Shown in pieces: positions 48,991 to 59,593 of a stretch of DNA of 64,000 bases (position 1 is the stretch's first letter; each line of letters begins with the position of its first letter). The DNA is taken from positions 48,365,943 to 48,429,942 of the forward strand of contig OY992537.1 in NCBI GenBank assembly GCA_963921195.1. Direction: 5' to 3'. The notes below the pieces were generated by a model. It did not search any database. It was not told the origin of the DNA and saw only the letters and a program-made list of their open reading frames with translations. The DNA is from Pegoplata infirma. Taxonomy: Eukaryota; Arthropoda; Insecta; Diptera; Anthomyiidae. The position numbers and the translations under genes are program-made.

Positions 48991-49055
48991 TTGCTATTCC
49001 ATGTAAAACGAATTGAAATATCAGTTATTTCAATTCGTTTTACATGGAATAGCAA
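48991..49055. repeat. Perfect 30-bp inverted repeat with 5-base loop
   Basis: The arms read TTGCTATTCCATGTAAAACG plus AATTGAAATA and its exact complement; the loop is TCAGT. The arm matches sequence found once in the other element C copies (near 41300), so this copy has gained an inverted duplicate. Confidence 0.95.
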
Positions 49056-49134
49056 AGTAAGATAACATTATTTTTTCTAAAAAAACTTTGCTTTGGCAAG
49101 TACACCCAAATCTTCCACAAAACATTGTCATGAT

Positions 49135-49646
49135 CAGGGACAGAACCTTCATGCACTAAAAAACTGTGTTTAAGGCGCCTAAAATATGCACTAAAAAGTC
49201 CTGAAATATGCACTAAAAATCTAAAGATATGCACTAAAAATCGTAAATATACATTTGTAAACATAAATTTGAATTTAGTCTGGCATTGTACATACCTATA
49301 TACAGTGTGTATAAAATGTTTTTAAAAAATAAAAATGTTTAAAAAAATTTAATAATTGCTTTAATACAAAAAAAATATCATACAAATTTTTTTAGAAATA
49401 GATAAAAATACTAAAAAATAGCTAAAAAACTAAAATATGTACAAAATATCACCTTAAAATATGCATTTATAGCGAAATAATAGCAAAATATGCAAAAATA
49501 TGCATGTTAAGCAAAATATGCAAAAATATACACTAACGAATCGATGCCATTTTAAAGCAAATTCTTTGATTCGCAAAGATATTTTGCATATGCTGTTCAG
49601 TGACTAAAAGGAAAAAACATGCATTTGCATGAAAGTCCTCTCCTTG
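49135..49646. mobile_element. hAT MITE, CAGGGACAGAACCTTCATGC ends, 8-bp target duplication (512 bp)
   Basis: Perfect duplication GTCATGAT at 49127-49134 and 49647-49654. Left end CAGGGACAGAACCTTCATGC; right end GCATGAAAGTCCTCTCCTTG. The interior repeats AATATGCACTAAAA and AAATATGCA words. A fragment of a second copy is at 10381-10531. Confidence 0.92.
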
Positions 49647-49799
49647 GTCATGATATAAAGTTTTGGGCAAGAGTACAAAATTCGCAGGCATTTTTTTTAA
49701 TGCGCTTTGGATTTGTTTATATCCAAAAAAATTTTTAAGATCTCCTTCATAAAATAAGGCCGTTAATAGTCAAATAAAAAAAAAACTGTTTTATTCGCA

Positions 49800-51060
49800 G
49801 ATCAAATTTTTTATAGAAAATATTTCAGATTAAACATTTGTCGCATAGAAGATCTCTCTGATTTTTGAGATTTTAAGACATTCTTTTTATAAAAATTTTT
49901 CAAAATTCTGATATACTTTTCTTATAAAAAATCTTTGAAATAATTCTTATATTTTTTGTCTACAAAAATTCTCAGATTCTAAAACATATTTCGTAAAAGA
50001 AACTGATCAGATACCAGAAACAAAATAGTTTCTAAAACATTTTATGAAGAAATTTTTATACACTTTCCCAAAAATAAAATCTTAAATTTTATAGTACTTA
50101 TGTTTCTAAAGAAAAATTTTACGGCTTTAATGTTCTAATTGTAAGACAGTTTCTTAGATTCTCATACATTTTTCAAATGGACAAATTATTATTGTTGGAC
50201 ACAATTTCAAAAGACAAATTTACATATTCGGAGACACATTTCCTATAGAAAAATTCTCAGAATCTGAAAATTTTTCTGTTGGAAGATTCTGAGAATTTTT
50301 TTAAAGGAAGTTTTTCATACAAAATAGTTTTCTATGGAACAGTTCTAAAACATTTTTCCTGTAAGAAAACCATAGACTTTAAAAAACTTTCTACACACAA
50401 AGAAAAATCTCCATTAATATAATGAAACTCATCATAAAAGTTCGTCCAATGAAACTGTTTCATAATATTTATGAAATGGTTCATTAATATTCATAGTATT
50501 TATGAAACATTTCATTATATTTATGAAAATTTTCATAATATTTATGAAAACTTCATTAAAAAGTTTCATTGGACGAACTTTTATGACAAATTGTTTTCCA
50601 GTTCTTTGAGTGTATAGAGAAATTCGCAGATTCTTAAAAATATTTCAAATAAATATATTCTCATATTCTTAAAAAATTTTCCATAATGATTCGGAAATAT
50701 ATTTCCGCATAGAAAACTAGGATTCAAACACGCTTTTCTGTAAAAAAAATATTATTTGTAGAAAAATTGTTGTCAGATTCTGAAACAATTTTTTTAAGGA
50801 AAAATTCTCGTTTGCTGAGGAATTTTTTATAGAAAAAAAATCATTTTCCCTATAATTTGAGATAATTTTTTAATCAAAAAATTTTTATATTCCGAGTGAA
50901 ATGCGTAGGTATCAAGATATTTTCTAAAGGTAAAGTCTTGAATTCTGAGATATTTTTCTATAAAATATATTCGACATAATATTTTGTTCTTAGAAAATGA
51001 TCAGGAAAGTTATTCGGTTCGAAAATGTCTACGACTCTATTGACATTTAAGTTTCTCATA
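49800..51060 (+). repeat. Diverged TCTCAGATTCTGAGA...TTTTCTATAGAAAAA minisatellite
   Basis: Irregular repeats of CTCAGAATCTGA-, TTTTTCTATAG- and AAAAATTCTC-type words about every 35-60 bp. Interrupted by the small MITE at 50392-50614. More decayed than the array at 39058. Confidence 0.65.
50392..50614. mobile_element. Small TACACACAAAG / CTTTGAGTGTA MITE (223 bp)
   Basis: TACACACAAAGAAAAATCTC left and TTCTTTGAGTGTA right. The inner inverted blocks AAAAGTTCGTCCAATGAAAC and GTTTCATTGGACGAACTTTT are exact, flanking ATTTATGAAA repeats. Confidence 0.82.
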
Positions 51061-51232
51061 TGAAATTTCATAAATTCCTAAAAATTTTATTCTAAGGATG
51101 AAAAAGATTTTTAGGATAAAAAATATATGTGCTGACGTAAATCATCAGCACACATATAACTCTCCTTAGGCTTTTTAAACATAGTAATTATTTTCTTACT
51201 ATCTGTTTTCCTTTCCCTCCTTTTTTCTTTCC

Positions 51233-51236
<4 letters not shown>

Positions 51237-51262
<26 letters not shown>
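51237..51262 (+). repeat. (CTTT)n microsatellite
   Basis: Uninterrupted CTTT units, flanked by C/T-rich sequence and a G/C-run (51271-51309) that ends near GGATCCGCGCCTGCATTCAC. The 72-codon minus-strand frame here is this microsatellite. Confidence 0.9.
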
Positions 51263-51263
<1 letters not shown>

Positions 51264-51494
51264 AAATCGTTTTGGGGGGGGAAGAAATCCCATACTCCCC
51301 CCTCCCCCTGGATCCGCGCCTGCATTCACTCAGGCACGTACGCAGGAATTTATTTTGGGGTGCCAAAAATTTTATTAATTAAATTTCGTTTTTTTTTTGC
51401 CTCAATGTTTTTTCACCAACATTTTTTTTCGCATTTTTAGAAAACAAAACATTTATTTCACCGTCCGACACACTTTTGTACGCATGGACCAGAC

Positions 51495-52325
51495 TAGAAT
51501 ATTCAAAACCGAAACCGAAAACCGGTTAACCGGTTTTTTTCATTTTTAGAAACTCGACCGGTTTTGAATAGTTTTGAATTTCGAATATTCGAAAAACCGG
51601 GTTTTTTGTGTCGGTTAACCGGTTTTTATAAATAGGTTTAATATAATGAGTTAAAGTATGTATTGACATTACACAATTTTTTAGAAACACTCACATAACT
51701 TAACGATACTACCATAATCAGTTTGTGGATATGTTGGTATGTCAATATCAATATATCAACGAGTTCCGGATGTCCGTCTCTTCCTCTAACATTGAAATCA
51801 ATATATATTTTTTTTAAATTTGGCACCTTGGAGTTCTATGGCAAACCATTTTTTAATTAATTTTTTAATTATCCTTTTAAAATTGTTGAAATCGGAATCG
51901 GCTAACTCAGCTAAAATGAATATGTTAAGACAGATGTCGGAAATTATTATTAATTGTGCTCTTTAAATAATTCAATAAAAACAAATTTGTAAATAAAATC
52001 TTTACGGATTTCCGCTCGCAATTGCAAAGAATTCAAATTTAGTTGTTACTTCCTGTCGAAGTTTCCAGCGAAATTGTGCGACGTTAACGGTGTCATACAG
52101 ATGATACTATTTTCGCTATGACTTATCGATTTTGTGTTTATTGGGTTATGCCTGTTTTCTAAAAATATAATTAAATTTAATTATTTTTAACCTGAAGAAC
52201 AAAAACGGAAAAAAATCGGTTTAACCGGTTTTTTTGCTAAAACCGAAACCAACAACCGGTTTTTCAGAAATAAGCTTTTTCGAATAAACCGGTTTTTGAA
52301 AATGGCCGGTTTTTTGAATGCACTA
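51495..52325. mobile_element. hAT MITE, TAGAATATTCAAAACCG ends, 8-bp target duplication (831 bp)
   Basis: Perfect duplication GACCAGAC at 51487-51494 and 52326-52333. Left end TAGAATATTCAAAACCG; right end read inward TAGTGCATTCAAAAAACCGG. Both subterminal regions are crowded with AACCGGTT and ACCGGTTTTT words. No transposase frame. Confidence 0.9.
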
Positions 52326-53053
52326 GACCAGACCGATGAATTCTGAAAGTAGGGCCGAAAATAAAATATACGTGTCTCCCAGTTTTTCTAGATCAATTCG
52401 CGTTTTCGCGAAAAACGACAATAAAAAACGCAGTGTTTTTCTAAAATAGTTTAAAATAAGTAAAAAAATGTATTCTGAGCTAAAAACAGGATATACATGT
52501 CCTTAGTAAAATTTGAAGGCGGTGCTTTTCGTAGAACATATCTGCCCTATTTAGGGGTAATTTTAGTCCGTTTTTTTAAATATTCTCATTTAACACCACT
52601 AAAAAGTGTGTTTAAAAGATTAATATGTTCTATAAAAATGTTGTGCGTCAAATTTCACTAGCGGTTGTCAAAAGTCAAAAGCTCGTGCGACATACTTTTA
52701 TTCATAATATGAAAAGAGGATAAATATCATTATTTTACCCTATACAAAATCGAATCTGGATGTGGATTACGTAATGCATCTATATAATATTCATTTTATA
52801 AAATTTTTTCTCCAAGTGTTTAAAAGCATAAAAATACATACATATATAAAATTTATCTTTTAAATTAAATTTTATTGAATTGCGTTACAACAATGTATGT
52901 AACAAGTAAATAGAAACGTTTCTTTGTGTAATTTGATTTGTGACAAAACAATTTTATTAACATTTTCACCTCCGAACCATAAAACAATTAATTTTCACCC
53001 CAGGATTTGACTAATTTTTTGGTTTGTCTTCCTCTTTCTGTTTTTTTTTCCAG

Positions 53054-53275
53054 TTTTAGCTCTTATCTTTGTTATATACAATCGTAAACGTAAAACAACA
53101 AATAAAAAACGTAATGGCCCAGAAAAAGATGTACGTGAAACAGTGATTAACTATGATGACGAAGGTGGCGGGGAGGATGATATGACAGCATTTGACATTA
53201 CACCTTTGCAGATACCAATTGGGCAGGGTGGTACAATGCCACCTGACATAGCTGCCTGTAAGGTGCCAATAATAT
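53054..53275 (+). CDS. CadN2: DN-cadherin family gene, exon with second half of transmembrane helix and juxtamembrane cytoplasmic tail
   Basis: The acceptor is CCAG at 53050-53053 and the donor is GTAAGT at 53276. The single base carried from the previous exon plus TT gives Phe, then LALIFVIY finishes the membrane helix. It is followed by the stop-transfer string NRKRKTTNKKR. The cytoplasmic part contains DVRETVINYDDEGGGEDD and MTAFDITPLQIPIG, the acidic GGGE-type juxtamembrane motif of classical cadherins that is associated with p120-catenin binding. One base (T) is left for the next exon. A second AG at 53058-53059 could serve as an alternative acceptor that drops two residues; the upstream one has the better pyrimidine tract and restores a more hydrophobic helix. 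Confidence 0.93.
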
Positions 53276-53578
53276 GTAAGTGTAACAACATGTACTACTT
53301 GTTGTATAACTAAATATTGAATTATGTAGTATTTGTATAAATGAATCCTGCCCCAAAAAAAAAAAAATTGGCACGTAAAATATTAAAAGTTGCTGCGAGT
53401 GGGGGGATTATTGTGTTAAGTTTGGGAATTGTTGTCATAAAGTTGTTGATGTTTAACAACGACAACAATTACAAGAAATATATATTATATACATTATCCG
53501 GATTTTGATATGATTTGTTATTATAATATTTGTTCATGTTTTTTTGTTTGTTTGTTTATTTTCATTTAATCCCTTTAG
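53276..53578 (+). other. Short intron (303 bp) of the cadherin gene
   Basis: GTAAGT at the 5' end, pyrimidine-rich CCCTTTAG at the 3' end, phase 1. It contains an A-run near 53356 and nothing else recognised. It is the only intron in the window without a visible transposable element. Confidence 0.85.
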
Positions 53579-53749
53579 ATCCTGTTGTTACATTAATGCC
53601 AGGCCAAGAATTAAATGTTGGTTATTTAATGGAAGAACGTAAAAAACGTTGTGATAAAGATATCAATGCTCCACCGTTTGATGATTTAAGAAATTTCACT
53701 TATGAAGGAAGTGGGAGTATAGCAGAATCATTAAGTTCATTAGCATCAG
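53579..53749 (+). CDS. CadN2: DN-cadherin family gene, exon of the cytoplasmic tail
   Basis: This 171-bp exon follows AG at 53577-53578 and ends at the donor GTAAG (53750). The carried T plus AT gives Tyr. The product includes PVVTLMPGQELNVGYLMEER, the conserved APPFDDLRNFTYEGSG and SLSSLASG. In the family, the PFDDLRNY/F-YEGxGS segment begins the beta-catenin (Armadillo) binding region, which links adhesion to actin. The exon ends on the first base of a Gly codon, the point where the acidic end of the tail should begin; that last exon was not found before 64000, so the gene runs off the window. Differences from remembered CadN (for example IAESLSSL where CadN has an AGSLSSL-type string) are why I lean to the paralogue CadN2. 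Confidence 0.93.
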
Positions 53750-54316
53750 GTAAGTTGGAAACAGAAATACATTTAATAAAGACTTAAGCTTTCAAAAGTT
53801 GAAATTTAAATTAAAAAGCTCCCTTGGTGATCGATATGTAAATTTATTAAAATAATCCATAAAAGTATTCAGAACCATCTTAAAAGAATTCAGAATTCTA
53901 TCGTTGACTTTTTAAAGAAATTTTTAAAATGGGTTCGAATCCTTTAATCATGCAAAATTTTATAATAATTTAGCTTTATGGAAAGCTTTATGGAAATTTA
54001 CTTATTTAAAAGTTTGTAGTTAATTGTTTTAATAATTTTTTTTCATATGACGCACAGTGGGAAAAATGTATTTTATTCTTAAATTTTGCATACAAGTGGC
54101 AATTATAAATCGATTTAAGCTCTTGTATTGTATCAAAATTTTTGAGGTGTCCCTACATTTTCGTTCATAACTTTTGAACTGCTGATCCAATATCACTCAA
54201 ATTTTCGGGGCAACAAAAAGTAGAAATGCTATGTTTCAGTCATATCCGTGTAATATTTGTGCCTTGATCGCCATTTCCACAGTCAGACAGAGAGACAAAA
54301 TATATATCGCAGAGGT

Positions 54317-54761
54317 AATTCTTAGGTCGGGGTGTCTCGGCTTATCGGCCATATCGGGGATTTAGGGGTTAAACAATTGATAAAAAAATGGTGAAAAAAT
54401 CGTTTATGTTTTATTTTTCAGCCATTTCTTTCTAAGAAACTCTATGATGTTTCCATATAAGAAGGAAGGTTTTTTAATGCCTATTCAACGGTGGCAAATT
54501 GTACAAATTCAGCTTCGCTAAATATATTTTTTATGAAAATGTATAAATTCTGGGGGGTATTTACGTAAAGCTATACCCCAACGATATCTCTATGAATACG
54601 AAATAATCTTTATTAAATTTAAGTCGACACGTATTTTTGTCCTAGACGATATTTCTAATAGTTCGGGAGTTATCGAAATTTCCCGAAGGTTCACATAAGG
54701 GGAAATTTTTAAACACTTATATATATGGCCGATAAGCCGAGACACTCCAACCTCAAAATTG
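54317..54761. mobile_element. Inverted-repeat element (445 bp), GTGTCTCGGCTTATCGGCCA arms
   Basis: GTGTCTCGGCTTATCGGCCA at 54332 and TGGCCGATAAGCCGAGACAC at 54726 are exact complements; flanking bases extend the match imperfectly to about 38 bp. Confidence 0.8.
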
Positions 54762-54796
54762 TCTTATTTATATATATTTTACGTTTAAGGCAAATC

Positions 54797-57700
54797 GGTT
54801 TATAAGGGTGAATCATGTGAATCACGCGTGAATCACGTGATTCGTGAGTAATTTTATTTTCTACTCACGTGAGCGTGCGTGATCGTGAGTAACAAAAAAA
54901 AGTTCGTGCGTGATCGTGCGTGAGTAAAATTGCTGCTTGATTTTTTCGTGATTTTAATTTTTTCATCGTTTTTTTTGCGGTTACGTTTTTTTTTTATTTT
55001 TTTAAGTTCTTTCAAATAAATTAATAAATTTAAATTTAATAAGTTTTTTGAGCAATTTTAAAAAAATTTTGCTCCACTGTTTGAATTGACTTAAAATTTG
55101 CCATAGCATATTTCATGTTTGGATTTTCAAAATTCAGTATAATTTTCGAATTATCGTGGGTCGAAGTTCGACTGATTTAGCAAAAGTGAGAAAAATACAA
55201 CCTGTATAAGGGATATAATCTTATCCCTGTTAAATTTTTTAAAACATTTCAAAAATAAAAAAAAATAAAATTCTAATGGAAAATTATGCGAACCTAGTAC
55301 TCAAACCAGAATAGCTTTTGATCCCCCTCTGAATTTTGGATATGTTATACAAAACATTTTGACTATCACCGAATTTAAAAAAAAAATCGAAGATGTGTTG
55401 TTTTAAATATTCGCAAAGAAAAAAGTTTTTGCATTTTTGATACTTTTCTTTAATGAATCCTTTTGCATTTAAATCCTTTTGCATATGAGCCAAGAATTGT
55501 GAATACGGATAATTGGTTAAAAAGTTAGAACATATTTTATGTGATGACTAGTCGAATAGCCTGTCCCTGCCAGGCGGAACACCAAATCACTTTTCTCAAT
55601 AATTCAAATTTTTTTACCAAACTTTATAAAAAATTATGTTTGTGGTTCAAAAATTAAATATTGCTAGATTGAGTTACATCAATATATTTCCCGAACTGGA
55701 AAAAAGTTAATGAGTATAAAAGGTTTTATTCGAAAAATTTTAGAACTAAATTTAGCACGCCCATTTCGTCTGTCCGTCCTTAATCCGGATATCAAAATTC
55801 CATCTTGTGGATCTGTCCCATGGTCACTCCTATATACATGGCTATTTTTATCTTTCTTAGTCATTAAGGGTTTTAAATTAGATAAAATGCTAAAAAACAC
55901 AATTTTTTCACTTGAATTTTTCCTTATAATTATCCGTACACAGTTTAAATATTAAATCTGACTTCATAAGGATATGATCCATTGTCAATACTTTATGCTT
56001 TACAATTTTCAGCTTCCTTAGTCATTAGGGGTTTCAGAAATAGTTTAAATGTTTAAAAACTAAATTTCGCCCTCTTCCACCACTCCCCATGTCCTAAGGC
56101 CGAAAATCCGGCTACATTACAGATTATATGTATAAGCTGAAGAAAATTCACAACGGATTTTTTAGTATCTCCGCCCTTTCACTGGATATGCATGTCAGTG
56201 TGGTGGTCTTTGACATAGTCCGTACCATATGCATCCCAATTTTCATCTTTCAAGGTCATAAGGTGTCTTCATAATTAGGTAAGATGTAAAAACATAATTT
56301 TTCCACGCCCATTTCTTCTCTTAATTCGTTGTCCAAGTTCCAAAATTTGTATATCTGACTACTTTAGGATAAGCTCCATCGTTAGTACTATACTCGTATC
56401 CACGCCCCTTTTCCCTCTTAATTCCAAAAAATGTTAAATCGGACTACTTTAGAATACGCTTCATAGTTAGGACTACATGTAAGGGATTTTCAGCTTCCTA
56501 ATTCATTGGGACGGAGCTTAAAAATACTCTAAAATGTTAAAAAAAATAATTTTGCCAAGTCCCCTTTTTTTCGTAATTCGCCGAACACAGGCAAAAAATC
56601 CAGCTTCGTAAGAATCTGTCCCTGGTATTTTTCTATATACATGCCAATTTTAAGCTTTTAAGTCCATCAATGAGATTCAAAAGAAAAAAAATCCAGGTTC
56701 GTGTTGATCTTCCCATGAAACCTACTATATACATGCCAATTTTCATCTTCCTAAGTCATTGGGGGTCTTCAAATTAGTTAGAATATTAAAAACCACAATT
56801 TTTCCACACCCCTTTTATCTTTTAATTCTCCAACCACATTCGAGAAATTTTAAATCCGATTACTTCAGGATATTCAACATCGTTAGGACTGTACGCTATG
56901 CATTTTCCGCTTCCTTTGGGGGCTTCAAAAAAAGTTAAAATGTTAAAAATCCCAATCTTGTCACTCCCCATTTTCCTTTCAATTCTTTGCCTACAGTCCA
57001 AAAATTTCGACTACTTCAGGATATGCTTCATCGATAGGCCTATATGCCAGGGAATTTTCAGCCTCCTAGGTCATTAGAGGACTTTAACATAAGCAAAAAT
57101 GTCAATTTTCATCTTCATATGTCATTGGGGGTCTTCAAATTAGTTAAAATATTAAAAAACACAATTTTGCCACGCCCCATTTTCTCTTAATTCTCCTTCC
57201 ACAGTCTAAAAAATTTAAATCCGATTACTTTAGGATATCCTTCATTGTTAGAACTAAATGCCATGCAATTTTCCGCTTCCTAAGTCATTTGGGGTCTTCA
57301 AAAGAAGTAAAAATGTTTAAAAAATCCCAATTTTGCCACGCCACTTTTCCCTTCAATTCTCCGCCCACATTTCAAAAATTTTAAATCCGACTACTTGGGG
57401 ATATGCGCAATCGTTAGGACTATAATCTAGGAAATTTTCAGCTTCCTAAGTCATTAGGGGGCTTTAAATTAAGCAAAAATGTCAAAAAATTTAATTTTGC
57501 CACGCCCACTTTTCCGCTTATTTCTCCGCCCACAGGCAAAAAATCGAAAATCCGGCTACGTTAGGATCTGCCCCAGGTGTTTTACTATATGCATGCCAAT
57601 TTTCAGCTTTGTAGCTCATCAGTGGGCTTCAAAAAGCTCTGGATAGACAAAAAAAAGAGGAACACACAAATAGGGAAATTATATATATAGATATGTTTTT

Positions 57701-58168
57701 CTAATTTTGCAAAAAAAAAAAGTCGAGGTTTGACCTGCCATAATACGATCAGTAAACCGAATTTAAAAAACGATAGAATGTTCCATTATTATAGGTATTT
57801 TGGCTATCTATGTGCCAATTTTCAATTAAATCTGAAGAAACCATTCCCAAAAACAACTAAAATTGGCTCTAAATATTTTGGAATTGTCCTTTTATAATTA
57901 CAAAAACATTTTGTAAATTTAAATAAATGTTAAAAACATAAAAAATATGGCATAAATTTTTTTTTATTTTATTTTAATTCGTGAGTATTTCGTGAACGTG
58001 ATTACATCGTGAGCGTGATTAAAATTGTTTTCTACTCACGTGAGCGTGCGTGAGCGTGAGTACAAAAAAAAATTTCGTGCGTGATCGTGCGTGACTAAAT
58101 TTTTTTTTTCGTGAGCGTGCGTGATCGTGATTGAAAAGTCACTCACGATCCCATCTCTAGTTCAAACT
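54797..58168. mobile_element. CGTGAGCGTGCGTGATCGTG element, probably hAT-like, enlarged by an insertion
   Basis: The right end ATCCCATCTCTAG (58156-58168) is a hAT-like end; the left end is unclear. Direct copies of TTTTCTACTCACGTGAGCGT, GCGTGATCGTGAGT and TTCGTGCGTGATCGTGCGTG occur at 54865-54940 and 58030-58110. The tandem-array element at 55550 lies between them. Confidence 0.5.
55550..57692 (+). mobile_element. ACTAGTCGAATAGCCTG-started element with ~165-bp tandem units
   Basis: Begins TGACTAGTCGAATAGCCTGT and ends AATTATATATATAGATA. Units repeat TTTTCAGCTTCCTAAGTCAT, GGGGTCTTCAAA, AAAATGTTAAAAA, TTTTGCCACGCCC, TTAATTCTCCGCCCACA and CCGACTACTTTAGGATATGC; spacing is close to 165 bp at 56745, 57110, 57275 and 57440. 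Its start and end resemble those of 36008-38716, but the unit is different. Confidence 0.65.
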
Positions 58169-58265
58169 ATTTTATTTTTCAGATTTTAATTGATTTAAAA
58201 CAAACTGTCACAACCGAACTAAAATATAAATTCTTTACTTTGGGGTTTTTAAAGAGCTTTGATAA

Positions 58266-59543
58266 CACTGTGCTCGAATTTGACATTATTTTTTTAACAA
58301 GCTGGGCACCCTACTGGTAAAGTTAAATCGACTACGCTGAATTCAATGATGCTAGCTGTTTTTCGAAGATAGCGCTCATGTTCGAGATATTCGCAACTTA
58401 AAATGTTGAAGCTCAAGTACAATAAAAACGATATTTTTAAACTCTTAGACTCGTTTGCTACCCAGGAAAATTTGTTGGAACAAATTCTTCGTTCAATAGA
58501 TTCTTTAATATATTCTACGGTAATCCCAACAAAATTTTCTATGTAAAAGTATGTTAAAAAAAAAAAACTACTTGCTCTAAAAACCGATTGCTTTCGGGAC
58601 AATTTCAAACAAAAATCATTGATTCTGAAATCTTAAGTAGAACCGGTTGCAGGGTAGTTTTATGCGTTCTGGAACCGATTATTTGGAACAGAAAATTTTG
58701 CTGGGTACTTTGTAGTAAATCGTTTCTATTTTTGCTAAATAATCTTGACAATGGAATCTGACAAATTCCGAAACACGTGTCGGTTAAGTCTTGGAAAAAT
58801 GACCAACATAAATAAATTTAAAACAAAAAAATAATTTTCTTGAAAATTATGCTATGAGAATACCATGGTTTTAATTAGTAAAGAAAATAATGCCCTCGAG
58901 CCAGAATAAACATCATCAAAATGTAAATTTTTTTCGCGAAAAATCTTTATTTTCGTGAAAAAAATTGGTTCAATACAAATATTTTTGTTTGATTTGAATT
59001 TACGACAGCCGCCTGGTAAAGCTAGTTATTGTACACTAAATTCCATTGTAATATCAATTTTTTCAAAGTTAGCGTATGTATTAGCGATATTCGCGATTAG
59101 TTTTTCTTTTTTTATTTTTAAGTAAAAAAAAACTATTTTTTATATAATTTAGACAATTGATGAATGTTTATTATCTTAGGTCTATTGAATATTAAAAAAA
59201 AATAAATATTCGCGGAATTTTTTTTGTGATTTTTTTTTCGCGAAATTTTTTTTCCAATTTTTTTTTTTTTTGCTATTAATTTATGTAATGAGTAGAATAC
59301 AATATATAACAGACACAACATTTTTTGAAAAAAAAAAAATTTCGCGAAAAAATACAATGCATTTTCTAAATTTAGATTTAAAAACTATCCCAAAAGCATA
59401 AAAATTAAATTGTTGTAGTACCTAGGCTTTATAATTTTAAATCGCGAATATCGCGAATACGAGCGCTAACTTCAAAACACCGTACCCGAATTATCTTTAA
59501 TAGCAGGGTGCCCAGCTTGTTAATTTTTGCGACTAGCACAGTG
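58266..59543. mobile_element. CACTGTGCT-ended TIR element (1.28 kb), TAA flanks
   Basis: Ends CACTGTGCTCGAATTTGAC and TCGCAAAAATTAACAAGCTG read inward after CACTGTGCTAG. Both sides share AACAAGCTGGGCACCCT. TAA flanks both ends (58263-58265 and 59544-59546). Inner blocks with TTCGCGATAT and GCGAATATCGCG are also mirrored. The CACTG start and a 3-bp duplication would fit a CACTA/CMC-type element; this is tentative. Confidence 0.7.
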
Positions 59544-59593
59544 TAATTAAAAAGCAAGAAAGTTTAATTCGACTTGGGGGAATCTATGAATTC

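Larger units (their letters stand above)
47985..49760 (+). mobile_element. Composite element C copy with hairpin and nested hAT MITE
   Basis: Starts ATTTTAACATGATAATGTTT and contains TTCACCAGCTGGTGAA at 48187, the CATCAA minisatellite (48220-48720) and AAAACAAGTGAGAGTGGTAT. A perfect hairpin follows (48991-49055), then TTGCTTTGGCAAG-type sequence broken by the MITE at 49135-49646. The sequence resumes with AGAGTACAAAATTCGCAGGC. Confidence 0.7.
19795..53053 (+). other. Giant intron (33.3 kb) splitting the transmembrane-helix codons
   Basis: Starts GTAAGT and ends with a pyrimidine tract and CCAG at 53050-53053; phase 1 on both sides. It is packed with transposable elements, minisatellites and one minus-strand retrotransposon reading frame, listed separately. 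Stretches 25490-26310, 29910-30660, 43150-44400, 45300-46370 and 52340-53050 are AT-rich with no element that I could delimit with confidence. Confidence 0.8.

Noticed and set aside
53054..53059. Alternative acceptor AG at 53058-53059
   Set aside because: It keeps the frame but follows the stronger CCAG by only six bases; the upstream site gives a better hydrophobic helix. It is kept only as a possible minor variant.
54330..54361. Possible structured RNA from GTGTCTCGGCTTATCGGCCA
   Set aside because: The stem is explained by an inverted-repeat element whose other arm lies 390 bp away; there is no independent RNA-gene evidence.
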